DNA of 64,000 nucleotides from Trifolium pratense. Its lineage: Eukaryota > Streptophyta > Magnoliopsida > Fabales > Fabaceae. Both the position numbers and the translations under genes were made by a program. The notes under the pieces are model-generated. The model saw only the letters and a program-made list of their open reading frames with translations, was not told the origin of the DNA and did not search any database. Where the stretch lies: positions 7,601,322-7,665,321 of the forward strand of contig NC_060062.1 of assembly GCF_020283565.1 (NCBI RefSeq). The letters run 5' to 3'. Below are positions 22,003 through 34,400 of the stretch, one piece after another. Positions within the stretch are counted from its first letter, which is position 1, and the number at the start of each line of letters is the position of its first letter.

Positions 22003-22788
22003 TAGGGGTGTACATGGGTTGGGCAAACCCGGTCGACCCGGTCAAACCCACCCAATCCAACCCAAAAAAGTGGGTTGGGTCGGGCAAGTGGGTGAATATG
22101 GATTTCAAAAATGAAAAACCCATTAAAAAAATCGGGTTTCGAGTAAAACCGGACCCAACCCAAAAAACCCACTAACCCACTAGTGCTATGTTTTTAGAAA
22201 TTTTTTTATGAAAATACTAAAGATTTTTTCATTTAATTATTAAATATTTTTATATTGAAAATAAGTTATACTATTTTTTACGAAAATATAAAAAGATTGA
22301 ATAATTTTTATGAACAAATATAATAATTTTTCGCATTATTTTTTTAAAATTTTAAAAAATTGAATAATTTTCATAAACAAATATAGTGATTCATGGTTTA
22401 GTCATTTGATATTAAAAAAAGCAAAAAAAATTATTTGGATAACACGCTATCCAACCCGTAAATTAGTAGATTTACACAAAAAAATGGGTGATTATTTTTT
22501 ATAGTGAAAAAAAGTTACCCTATTTTTCAAGAAAATATATTGATTGAGTTATTTTTTATGAAAAAATATTATGATTCAACATTTAGATATTTAATATAAA
22601 AAAAATAGAAAAATAATTTGGGTAACCCACAACCCAACCCAATCCAACCCGGAAATTAGTGGATTTACCCAACCCGGCCCAATGTTATAACGGGTGGTTA
22701 TTTTACTAAACCCAACCCGGAGTACCATATGTGGTTTGGGTTTTGGTTTTGGCCAAACCCAACCCAATCCGGCCCACGTACACCCCTA
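22003..22788. mobile_element. hAT-type MITE with TAGGGGTGTAC ends
   Basis: A 786-bp element with perfect terminal inverted repeats TAGGGGTGTAC and GTACACCCCTA. CCCAACCC-rich subterminal repeats lie at both ends around an AT-rich middle. The 8-bp target ATTATCAA is duplicated at 21995-22002 and 22789-22796, and is single at the empty site 24530-24537. There is no coding sequence. Confidence 0.95.
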
Positions 22789-22917
22789 ATTATCAATGAT
22801 AAATTATCCAATTTTTTATGTATCCGTCACAAATAATAATTCCGTGTATATTTTTTAATAAAAATTTAGAAATTTGATCAACAATATTCCTATGTTAAAA
22901 TTGTGCAACTTGTGCAC

Positions 22918-23111
22918 CATGAAACTCGTACGTAGTGGATGAATACAAATATGGCGCGCGAGAAACTCGTACGTAGCGGATGAATAAAAATAGGGCGCGC
23001 GAGAAATTCGTAGGTAGCGGATGAGTAAAAATATGACGCATGAGAAACTCGTAGGTAGTGGATGAGTAAAAATAGGGAGCGCGAGAAACTCGTAGATAGG
23101 GGATGAGTAAA
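22918..23111. repeat. 41-bp minisatellite, block 4
   Basis: About five units of the same minisatellite as at the window start, lying exactly between the two segmental copies. It may have served as the homology for unequal exchange or been carried in with one copy. Confidence 0.85.
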
Positions 23112-24629
23112 AATTTGAATTAGTGGTTTACTTATTTCTAGGAGAAGTGAAGTCAGCTGACTCCAATGTACAATATTAGAATTTAGATGCCTATACTCAA
23201 CCACAAAAGCTAGCTTGAGAGTTGAGGTTTGCACTATACTTATAAAGGCTATCTTTGCCATATCTCTAGCCAATGTGAGACTTCTAACACACCCTCTCAC
23301 TTCCAGAACTGAATAAGCTGGAATGTGGGATCAACAACAACGGGTGACCCAAATATGGGAGGTCTCCACAACAAACAACAAATGGATTTAGGATAGACTC
23401 TGATACCATATTAGAATTTAGATGCCTATACTCAACCATAAAAGCTAGCCTGAGAGTTGAGGTTTGCACTTCACTTATAAAGGTTATCTTTGCCATATCT
23501 CTAGCCAATGTAGGACTTCTAACATACAACATGTAGATTCGTACCTCATCTACCTAATTTACATCTTGAATCAAGATTCTTGATTGAAAATAAAACATAG
23601 AGGAAGCATAATTATATGATGGTTGAAAGCAGGGTAAAATATACAAATAACAAATAATATATTTTAAAATCTACTATTTTGTTCTTAAATATAAGACTTT
23701 ATTGAGAAAATTATGGAGATTATAAAAGTTGATTGTAATATCAAATTTGTTGATAATTAGAGGTGGAGCTGAGCTTGGGCTCGACAAGGCCACGACCCGT
23801 CCCAAATTTTTTTGAAAAATATTATAGTGAGACAATTAATACTTATAAATTTTTTGATCTCATATTAATTGGGAGCATATTGTCTCCCGTGAAATAAATG
23901 TCCAGTCAAATTTCATCCATTGATTTAGGCAAGAGAGAGAAATGAACAAAAAAAAAAGATGAATTCAAGGGTTGGGATCTTCACCGGACTCCCTGCAGTG
24001 GAAACTGCACGAGAGACAATCAAGCAGCCTTGGATTTTGTTTTTGTGCTCAAAGTTGTGGGGTTCAACACTATTGATATCATATTAATTAGAGATGCATG
24101 TTGGCCTAGTGGTTTGTAACAGCCTTGGATTTTGTTTTTGTGCTCAAAGTTGTGGGGTTCAACACCCTATTAATCCATTTTTTAATTTATTTATTTCCAT
24201 ATATTTTGTTCAATTACTAGTTTAAAGACCCGTGAATTCTCATGGATCATTGACTTTTATTTAATATTTAAGTTTGTCATTATATTATGGTAGAAAATTT
24301 ATTTAGAATAAAATATTTAAAAATTTGATATATAATTAATATTGTTAAAATATAAGTGAAACTATTGTGCTATTTTTTGTAAAACGTTTTAATATACTTG
24401 AAATTATTTTCTGTCAATTGGTTGTCAATATACTTGAAATTAACAAGGAACACGTTTTTTAGCAAAATTATGGTAGCAAATCACGTTTTTTCTTGTAGTG
24501 AACTTATTAAATGAATAAATTTGATTATAATTATCAATGATAAATTATCCAATTTTTTATGTATCCGTCACAAATAATAATTCCGTGTATATTTTTTAAT
24601 AAAAATTTAGAAATTTGATCAACAATATT
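23112..24629. repeat. Tandem segmental duplication, copy B (empty sites)
   Basis: The second copy of 19931-22888, without the two hAT-type MITEs. It retains the TRIM and SINE-like sequences. It also has about 36 bp around 24406-24441 (with TCAATTGGTTGTCAATATAC) that copy A lacks. Confidence 0.9.
23175..23523 (-). mobile_element. TRIM retrotransposon, copy B
   Basis: The duplicated counterpart of the TRIM at 19995-20343. Its primer site is slightly changed (TGGTATCAGAGTC on the minus strand). It arrived with the segmental duplication, not by independent transposition. Confidence 0.8.
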
Positions 24630-24637
24630 TTGAGTAG

Positions 24638-24739
24638 TATTTATATTGCTAGGCCAATAATCGCTTATGCTCACAAAAACTAGTCTCCAACTTTGATACC
24701 ATCACACCAGTTTATCATCATAGAATAGAATCTAAGACA
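24638..24739 (+). promoter_or_regulatory. Promoter and 5' leader of terpene synthase copy 1
   Basis: TATTTATA at 24638 lies 102 bp before the ATG. It is followed by TCGCTTATGCTCACAAAAAC, a leader block also found before copies 2 and 3. Conservation in all three copies supports it as core promoter plus 5' UTR. Confidence 0.6.
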
Positions 24740-27700
24740 ATGTCAACTTCCCTACCAGTTGATTCAAGCCAACATGCAGTCCCATACATCAAGCGACCAA
24801 ATACAAATTTTCGTCCTAGCGTTTGGGGAGATTTTTTTCTTCAATATGATTCTGATTCTGAATCAACGGTAATGCTATTCACTTTAAAAGTAAAAGTGTG
24901 CATTAGCTATAGTAAGCTACACATTTTTACTTTAGATAAAAAAACCATTTTCTATTCGTTTAAAAATAAATGAATCTATGTCTTTTTGGATCATTTTGCA
25001 ACTTAACTCAATTTTTTTTGGGATCTTCTACGGTACATTCGAATAATTTGAATGTACCGGTACATTAAGTCGTTAAATTGATAAATTAGTAATTATTTTT
25101 AGGAATTAAAAATTTATTAGCCGATTATTGTATTTTAGAGATAATAATATTATAAGAAAAAACACAATTTCATTGTTTATATGTATGATACTGATTTTTT
25201 AACATTTTTTCATTAAAAAAATTCAATATTGACGATTATTAGGAATAAAATTAAGAAAATATCAAATTTTATATTTTTGACAGTTTTGATAAATAATATT
25301 CTCTTATTATAATATTTTTTTTTTTGTAGAATCTTATTATATAATGTTTTTAATGATATAAAACATGATTTCTCTTAAAAAATATTCATTTATCTACTAA
25401 TTTAATGACTTGATGTACCGCTACATTAGAAATCATCCAATGTACCATAGAATTTGCCATTTTTTTTTGTTATATTATTTTTATATTTCTTCTAGTTTCA
25501 ACCTATTTGAATCATCGGCACCAAAATATTTTTCATATGTAACACCTTGTTTCCTTGCGACTATATATATAATTAATTGCAGGAAATCATCAATGACGTG
25601 AAGCAACAAGAACAAATGCTAAAAGAAGTGAAAAATATTTTTCTATCTTTCAAGAATGATATCGGACAACAACTAAACTTGATTGACTCATTGAATCGTT
25701 TGGGAATATCTTATCATTTTGAAAGTGAAATTGATCAAGTATTAGAACAAATCCACAATAATTTTACTAACAATAAGGAAATAATCAATAAAGAAGGAGA
25801 TCTTCACTTTCTTGCGTTAGCATTTCGTTTGCTTAGGCAAAAAGGACATCATATTTCACCGGGTAGGTATATAGAAAGTTTTTGTGGTTGAAATATGATG
25901 TTACAATATTCATAACATAAGGTTACAATATTAATTTTGTGGGTGAATTTCGACAGAGATATTTCAAAAATTCAAAAGCAACAAAAAAAACTTCGATGAA
26001 AAGCTTTCCAAAGATGTACGAGGAATATGGAGCTTGTATGAAGCCGCACAATTAAGGATTCATGGTGAAGTTATATTAGATGAAGCACTTGATTTCACAT
26101 ACACTCATCTTAATTCCTTGATCATCACCAATGATCAATTGATTAGTCCTTTTCTTGGCACACAAATACGTCGCTGCTTAAAGACACCTCTTCACAAGGG
26201 AGTTCCTAGATTTGAAACAAGGTGTTACATTTCTTCATTAAGTGAAGAACCTTCTTATAATAAAGTTCTTTTGAATTTTGCCAAATTAGATTTCAATAAG
26301 ATGCAGAAAATGTACCAAAAAGAACTCGGGAGTATTACCAAGTAAGTATCACAAAGACTCTAAAATATTCTACACCATTTTTTGTGTTTACTAAGAGCTG
26401 TTTGTTAAGGTTACGAAAAAATTGATTTTGATGCACGCTAATTTAGAGAATAATTTTAAAAGATTGTTACAAAATAGTTGTTTCATGTTTATTTAATTTG
26501 CAATAATAAAAATTATATTTTTAGATTTTCATATGTTATACTACAAATTTATACATATTATTTTACAGGTGGTGGAAAAAATCAGACTTTGGGACAACAG
26601 TCCCTTATGCAAGGGATCGAGTTGTTGAGGCTTACTTTTGGCTATTGACTATGTCCTATGAGCCTAAAAATAGCATAGCAAGAAAGTTAGGGACAAAATT
26701 GACAAAATGTGTTGCTCTTTTAGATGATACTTTTGATGCATTTGCCACGGTTGAAGAACTTGAACTTTTTACACAAGCTATCCAAAGGTTTTTATTTCAA
26801 TCCAAGGAATATTCAAATATTTTACAATATCTTTTCTCAATTAAAAATAATAATGACTACTTGACAAAAATAAAAAATAAATGAATTTTGTTGCATTGCA
26901 TCTTGACTTTCAATTTATTAGTCTTCTTGCCTTTTCCTAATTAAAAATGGTTTTTATTTTCTCTAAATTTAATTTTAATATACTATTTGTGCAACACAAT
27001 ACATCTTCATAACCATGAATTTAAATTATATTGCAGTGGTAGATTGGTTGCCACATGCAGTTGCAATTGTAGTAGATATTATTGTTGTTGCGAGGAGAAT
27101 TGTGTGTAACTGTTTCAATGCGAATTTATTTTTTAGGTTTAATTACAGTTTTGATCCCCTTATTTTTACCATTTTGTAAAATTGGTCCTTTATTTTAAAA
27201 TTTTGGTCTCCTATTTTAAAATTTGACAATTTTGGTCCCTCCAACAAATATTTTGTCTAAAATATGGTGAAAAACATGTTTTAAATTAACTTTACAAAAG
27301 ATTTTTCTTACAATTTCATCGATGTTGTTATTTTCTTATCATCATATCATATGTCATTTAAACTATATCACATCGCCAATATATAGTTAAAAATTATGAT
27401 AGAGGAGCCAAAACTGTCATATTTTAAAATAGGGGGATCAAAACTGCATTTAAGCCTATTCTTTATTATCATTTTAAAATATTATAATTTTTATGTTTCT
27501 TTATATTATATATATAGGGTGGAACCAAAAAAATATTTTATATATATATATATAGGGTTTGTCTAACATATGCAATATTACACATGTTAAAACAACTAAT
27601 TAAAAGTAGTAAATTTTTTTTACTGAAAAATACTGTAACAATTATTTATCAAAAAGTTATACATGTAGTATAAAATGCACAAATTTAAATACAAACTTAC

Positions 27701-29423
27701 TATTTTGATATTTTTAAAATGTGCAAATTTGCACATAATAGGAAAACTTCTTATCCCTTCGGGGACATCCGATAAAATTGGAACGATACAGAAAAAAACT
27801 TCTTAATATTTTGAACTTCTTGCTATGTTTTGAACCCTTATATATTTATCATAAAATCTTATATATCCTATGAATGATTGCAGTGTAATTTTTTTTACAC
27901 CAGTCATGTATATGAATTTATTATTTTTATGTGAATAAAATTCATTATCTATATATACTTTCCTTTTAGTCGGTATATAATCATTTTTTTTTTATAAATA
28001 TAAATTTTTTTTCCTTTGTGAATTACAGATGGGATATTAGTCTCATTCAATCCCTTCCAGAATGCATGAAAGTTGTATTTAACACAATTTTAGAATTGTG
28101 GGAAGAGTATAAGACAACAATTCTAGAGAGTGGACAATTAACTTTGGTTTTAGACTATGTTAAATAAGCCGTAAGCTATCCAAATTCCAAACTTATCAAT
28201 GTTATTTTTCATCTTTCAATTAATAAGTTTTTTTTTTTCCCTTCAATTATTAAATTGATAATTTTTTACATTCACAGTTTTATAAACTGGCAAACTCCTA
28301 CTTGGTTGAAGCCAAATGGGGCAATGAAGGATTTATTCCAACATACGATGAGTACAAAGTTAATGGAATTATATCTTCTTCACTCCCACTTCAAATATTA
28401 TCTTTTGTTGGGCTTGGAGAATTTTCAAACAAAGAGTTGCTTGATTGGATTTTCAGCCATCCAAAAATCATCAATGCTGCATCAGCTATCGGCAGACTTG
28501 CTGATGACATGGGCTCACATAAGGTAGTTTAATTAATTTTTATGTTAATTTTAAATTTTGTGTTTACTCCATTTTGATATATTTGAGCATAATTAATTCA
28601 TAAGCTTCAATATTGTTTTATTAATTATGAAAATTTCACCTTTACCCTACCAAATATTATTATTGAGTTGCGAAGACGAGTTTATTCATCTTAGTTTCGA
28701 GACATCACTAATCTTATTAGTTTATTCATGATATACTCATTTTTTCATGATTGACTTTTTGCACATCCCTAGGCTACACCGACTTGCTCTTTGCACCCGT
28801 AGGTAAAAAAAAAAATGAAGCCAATTTTTTTGGAGGTCCAACTCTGTAGAGCTGTTTACACCTCCCTAAGATCGGCTATGCTTGCATGAGCGAACCGAAG
28901 GCCGTGTGGGATGGACTACCACACAGGGCCTCAAATTTGGGGATCTAAAGAAAAAAGAAATATGAAAGTTGAATTGGTTATAATATTGTAGCAATTGATA
29001 TTCGTCATAAAATGATACTTATTATATAATTGAAGAGTATCGAGCAAAGTTTTTTTTTTACACTTATTATGAAATTGAAGAGTATCTAACTAATTAGCTT
29101 TTGCTTTATATCTATAGTTTGAGCAGCAAAGAGTTCATGTTGCTTCTTCAGTTGAATGTTGCATGAAGCAGTATGACATGTCACTAAACGAGGCTTATAA
29201 ACTCATTTCCAAAGACATTGAAGATTATTGGATGATTATGAATGAAGAGTGCCTTAACTTAGACTCTATCCCAAATCCAGTGCTTGAAACTATTATTAAT
29301 GTGGCGAGAGTATCTGAATTTACATATGAAAACTTTCAGGATAAATTTACAAATGGGGAATTGCTGAAAGAATGCGTGGATATACTAATTCTAGATCCTA
29401 TAAGCATTGAGAAATGTGAGTAG
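24740..29423 (+). pseudogene. Terpene synthase (TPS-a type) copy 1, nonsense mutation
   Basis: There are seven exons at 24740-24868, 25583-25862, 25957-26341, 26569-26787, 28029-28170, 28278-28523 and 29118-29423, all with GT..AG borders and agreeing phases, for 568 codons. Class-I sesquiterpene synthase marks are present: FRPSVWGDFFL near the N-terminus, RDR in exon 4, DDTFD as the metal-binding DDxxD, and DDMGSHKFE as the second metal motif across exons 6/7. There is no transit peptide. The next-to-last codon of exon 5 is TAA (28165-28167), where copy 3 has GAA; it ends the protein at residue 383, before the second metal site. No other lesion was seen, so inactivation looks recent or conditional. 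Intron 4 hosts a MITE. Confidence 0.9.
27134..27458. mobile_element. MITE in intron 4 of terpene synthase copy 1
   Basis: The 325-bp insert has inverted ends TAGGTTTAATTACAG and its counterpart ending TTTAAGCCTA, with GGTCC/GATCCCC words inside both ends. It is absent from the corresponding intron of copy 3, so it entered after duplication or was lost from copy 3. Confidence 0.65.
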
Positions 29424-29560
29424 GATAAGCAAAATAAAATATAATAAGCGGATTAATTTAATGTTTTATACATCTATTTATTTGTTTAATTGTTAATTAT
29501 TTGTATTTGGGCCGAGGAAATATATTGTTATTTGAAATATAAGTTTGTTCGCAATATTAC

Positions 29561-30165
29561 TTTTTTTTTGGTACATGATGAAAGAAAAAAGGAAAAAGAC
29601 AAAAAGAAAATTATCTATAAAAAATAGTCTCACTAGCAGGAGCACACTCATTCCATCCGGCGTAACAGTTATGGGAGAATAAGCTTTAGGGTTGCGAGCT
29701 CCAAACTTGACTAAGAAATCTGCACAAGTATTCCCCCGAAGAGTATGCACCAATCTAACCCTTCAGTTTCTAATGAGAAGATCTTTTATGTTATAGATAA
29801 TCGTTGCATAGTGGTGCCACTCATTTACATTATTAGATAGGAGCTTAATCACAATTTTGGAGTCAGAATAGCACCACAAATCCTTAATGTCCAGCCCCCA
29901 CGCCAAAACTAAACCATGGTACATTGTCAATAATTTCGCACGAAGGATATTCAAAAATCCTATATTTCCAGCAAAACCGTGCACCCACGCCCCGTCAGAG
30001 TTCCGAATCAAACCTCCGAAGCCAAAGATGCCTGGATTGCCGATGTTACTCCCATCAACATTCAGAATTATCCCGATACCACCATGTGCATTCCAACGGA
30101 CCATTGTAGTGGTTGGACTTATGTTGTATTTAAGAAAACACGTTGGCCTCATACTTATTTAAAGA
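29561..30165 (-). pseudogene. 5'-truncated LINE relic with RNase H domain
   Basis: The minus-strand frame 30152-29763 reads as the RNase H domain found at the C-terminus of plant LINE ORF2 (NVDGSNIGNPG start, YSDSKIVI later). The remainder, including ADFLVKFGARN, continues after a break near 29760. The Glu expected in the RAELL motif is Lys (RAKLL), so the enzyme would be dead. A(9) on the minus strand (29561-29569) marks the 3' tail. Everything upstream of RNase H is lost. Confidence 0.75.
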
Positions 30166-30315
30166 TGCATGTTGGCCTCATGGTTGGTAACAACTTGCAT
30201 TTTTTTTTGCTCAAAGTTGTGTTCAACATCCGAATTTTAATTTATTTCCTCATATTTTGTTCAATATTTATGAGATGAAATAATATGGAACTATCTACCA
30301 CTCTAACTAACTATT

Positions 30316-30320
<5 letters not shown>

Positions 30321-30374
<54 letters not shown>
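30321..30374. repeat. (TA)n microsatellite
   Basis: 54 bp of TA repeats with no palindrome-ended element beside it, a useful contrast to the tracts around elements A-D. Confidence 0.95.
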
Positions 30375-30375
<1 letters not shown>

Positions 30376-30640
30376 TTAGAGATACTTAGAGTTTTGTTTT
30401 TTTTTATTTACGAAATTTAGAGTTTTGTTGTGTATTGATATTAATTAATAATCATAATATTTTTAACTCCTACATCTGAATATGTTAATGATCTAATTGA
30501 AGAAACTATAACTCTTGCATATGAACCTGTTAATGTTTCAAGAATTGAAGAACCTATTGATAATTTCAGGTCTCTCTTGACTCGTAATATGTCATATTAA
30601 GATATTTTAAATCACGTAGTTTAATTTTGTTGGTGGTCAA

Positions 30641-31263
30641 CACTACTAGAAAATTCGCTTTTAGAGACCGATTTAGCGACTGAATTATTTCGGTCGCTAT
30701 AGAGACCGAATTAGAGACCAAATTTCGACTGTCAAAGTAAAAAAACAAATCGGTCGCTAAATCGGTCGCTAAGTAATTATAGAGACCGAATTAGAGACTG
30801 AATTTCCCACATAGTGTCTTACAATCGGTCGCAACATTGGTCGCAATGGGCAGAGAAATTAATTTCAAATCGGTCACTAAATCAGTCTCTAAAACAGTCT
30901 CTGAGGTCGGTTGCTATTTCGGTCTCTAAATTCAGTCGCTACTTCGGTCGCAACGAACAGAGAAATTATTAAAAAATCAGTCACAAATCAGTCGCTATAG
31001 CGTCGGACAATTCGTCGAATCCATCGTCGCAAAATCAGTCTCGAAGCTAGTCTCTGATTTCGGTCACTGTTTCGGTCGCTAACATCGGTCGCTATTTTAG
31101 TCGCTACAAAATCGGTCGCTGGGGTGGTCACAACTGATCAGCGACCAGGGTTGTTGATGCTGATTTTTTTTTGTCGCTATTTCGGTCGCTAATGGATTTA
31201 GAGACCGATTTTCATCAAAATCGGTCTCTAAATCGGTCGCTAAAGCCGAGTTTTCTAGTAGTG
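30641..31263. mobile_element. Non-autonomous CACTA element
   Basis: A 623-bp element with perfect 13-bp inverted ends, CACTACTAGAAAA on the left and TTTTCTAGTAGTG on the right. A 3-bp target duplication CAA lies at 30638-30640 and 31264-31266. The whole body is dense in CGGTCGCTA/TAGAGACCGA words in both orientations, the subterminal repeats bound by CACTA-encoded proteins. There is no coding sequence. Confidence 0.95.
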
Positions 31264-31491
31264 CAAGTTTTTGCTTATTAGAACTTAATTTTTTGGTATA
31301 CAATATGATTTGCATATTTGATTTATAAACTAATTTTTTTACGGCCCACCCCATTATTTTAGGCTAGCTCCGTCACTGTTGATAATTAATATTATTTTTA
31401 CAATTTTATCATTCAAGAAAAAGAATGAGTTAACTTTTTCTTAGAGTATTTATTATAAATTGTAGAAAAAAATACACTTTAATTAGAGTAT
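31264..31491. other. Short non-coding interval with hAT MITE remnant
   Basis: 31336-31376 matches the right end of the MITE at 20594-21271 (GGCTAGCTCCGTCACTG). The rest is AT-rich without a recognisable feature. Confidence 0.5.
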
Positions 31492-34400
31492 TGTTATAAA
31501 CTAATGTAAATAGGAGCAATAGTATAGATTGAGAAGAGAGAAAAGAGAGAAATAATAGTGTATGTTATTCACCATTAGGATTAGGGTTACAATATAGTGA
31601 TACATAGTATCTATATATAGGTAAACATAATGGGCCAATTACATGGGCCAGGACATCCACTAATAATATTCATAACACTCCCCCTTGGATGTCCATCGAG
31701 GATATGCCTCATTAAAACCTTTACTAGAAAAAACCCGGTGGGAAAAAAATTCTAGTGAAGGAAAAATACAACATCCTTTGTGTTTGAACTGCCTCATTAA
31801 AAACCTTAACAGGAAAACCCAATGGGACAAAACCATGGTTAAGGGAAAAAGAGTGCAGAACACAATTATATCTCACCCTCATGAAGACAATTATATCTGA
31901 GACGAATAAGAGCAATTAATCTTCAATATAGTTGATCAGAAGCTTTACTTGATATCTTTGTAGAAAGACATGTCTTATCTTCTTTATCATATAATCTTCT
32001 CCAAATATGTAGTTTGTGCGACATTATCTTCATGTTGAATCGTTGCAAGAACCATTTAGAAGAAAACTCACAAATTCTTGTATATGATGAATGACACACT
32101 TCAACCAAATCACATTCTTGATTTATCTTCTATACTCCTCAACTTTCCTCGTCATTTTTTTTTTCTTCATGATATTGTTATTGTTGTTTGTTTCATAGAT
32201 CTCCATGAGTATTTGTACTTCTTCATGTGAACATATAGTTTGTTTGTGATATATACCTTTACGAGGATTAAACAAATTACCTGCATATCTAAAATAACAA
32301 AATATATACTTGATGATATATTGACAACAAATAATAGGTCCATAATGTATTTGACCCCAATTGAACTAAAATATGGTACTTCAGGACCAATTAGTTCTTC
32401 ATCATTTACTCGAACTCTAAAATATTCTTCAAATACTTATTTTGTAAGAAATGACAATATTTCAAGCTTTTAAAAAATTCATTGCCAAATATTTCTTAAA
32501 ATGAACAAATTGTCATTTCCATATTTCTCACTTGGAAATATTCAAGCATATATATTGCTCGAGTATATAAGGAGACTTATTCATGTTTATTAAGTCACCT
32601 TTCCAATAGTTTGATATATGTGTCTCATGAAAATTAAATCCTTTTGGGATTTTCATATAATTATCAAGTGAGATGATTTTCATGTAATCATCATTATTAA
32701 GTGAGTCATTCAAATACATATACTAAACTTAATCAATTATAAAGAAGTTCTGAATTCACTTCAGGTGAATACGCCTCTTGAAAATTAATGATAGACGTTT
32801 ATCATTATTCTTTAATAATGAGTCAAACTTTAAATATTTGTATATTTTCTTTTCTCAAATAGTTTGGAATGTATGTCTCGTGGAAATTAAATCCTTCAAA
32901 GAGTTTTATATAATTCACACTAACAAGTGAGCCATACAAATATATCGTGACACATTTTTCAAATAAATTGAATTTTCCATGTGTTAATAAACTTAATCAA
33001 GTAAGACTTAATTAAGTAAGAGAAGGATTTTGATTTCACTTCAGGTGAATATTTCTCTTCACATTCAATGGCAAGCTTTTACCAATATGCTTGAATAAAA
33101 AAAATCAAGCTTTTAATGTTTGTATGTCAACATTTTCTATTCACACGAAAATTAATTCGTATCTATCATGTTTTACATCTTCAGGTGTATGGACTGCTGG
33201 TCCAAAAATCTTCACTTTGCAAAGTGACTTTAATTACGTAGCAATTGTGTTTTCATTTAGACAATCATTGTCTATAATTCTCAATAGAATTTAGTTCATG
33301 ATCCTCATTAACTCTTTTCACAAATAGCGCTATATTATATATAAAAATATTGTCAACGTTGACTTCCTTTCGGTTCCATTATATTCCATTCGTGACATAA
33401 TTTTCATTCATGACATAATTCGTCGAGATCTCTTTATTATCATAAATTTCAGGTACCTGAGAAGTTCTTCTGGGACTTATAACTCAATTATGTCAAATAC
33501 TCTTTTGACAGTTTCATATCCTTACTTGGGTCATCTTTCTTTTTAGCTCATTTTCTTATTTGAGGATTTTTTTTCATTGGAACCGATTGATCTACCACGC
33601 TTCAGGGTGGTTAAAATTCATTTGCAATATAAGACTGTCCATCAGGGACATCCATCTTGATCGGAGCATTAGCAGCTGATAGTTGATTTCATAAACTTTG
33701 CAAATGATTTATCTTTTGAACTTCTTGTTCAAACTATTTTATATGAGGATCAATGTGAGATAATAACATTAATTTATTTCAAGTGATTCATTTGAACTTC
33801 TGGTTCATATTTTTCAGCTGCTTATATATTCTCCCCCCTAATATTGGGAAAATTAATTCATCACTTGAAAATCAGCCTACAGGGCTGTAAATAATTCTCC
33901 AATTTTTGGCTCAAGATGATTTATAATAGATGGAGATTCATATCAAATACATTTTCCCAATATTCTTTAAGAACCGTTTAAATGCATTCTATTGAAGCAA
34001 TTACACATACACAACACATCCAAAAATGCTTATATGGGAATCATGTTTATAAACAAAGTTCAAATTGTAAATTAGGGGAGAACTTATAATAACTAGTTGG
34101 CTTGATGCGAATTAGTATCTCAATATACATATTTGAATGTTCCCAAAATATAAATTAGAAGTTATGATCTCATAAGTATCAGTCATGTAATTAACTTTAG
34201 ACGTCTAAAGAATGGATCTTCTAGTCCATTTTTGTATGATCATATTCTATTCGATATCGATTTCAATTGACATACGATACTTATCAAATATTTTCTAAGA
34301 ATTTAGAAAATGAGATCTTAGCAAAACTATTTGAGAAAACAAACTCACAAACTTCTGGTTGTGAGTAAACATGCATGTGACCAATTTAGTTGATGCATCA

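Larger units (their letters stand above)
19931..22888. repeat. Tandem segmental duplication, copy A (with two MITE insertions)
   Basis: The sequence from AATTTGAATTAGTGG to ATCAACAATATT recurs at 23112-24629. Copy A is longer because it contains the elements at 20594-21271 and 22003-22788. Copy B carries the uninterrupted target at both places. The copies are separated by a 41-bp minisatellite block. Copy B ends directly at the promoter of terpene synthase copy 1. Confidence 0.9.

Noticed and set aside
24740..29423. Calling terpene synthase copy 1 functional
   Set aside because: The exon 5 phase is fixed by both splice sites and forces the TAA at 28165 into frame; no alternative GT before it keeps the domain intact.
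30321..30374. A further palindrome-ended element at this TA tract
   Set aside because: Neither flank has the GGGG..GCTAA-Y-TTAGACC terminus.
32240..33294. Plus-strand small ORFs inside the copia body
   Set aside because: Remnant copia pol is readable only on the minus strand; the plus-strand frames are shadows.
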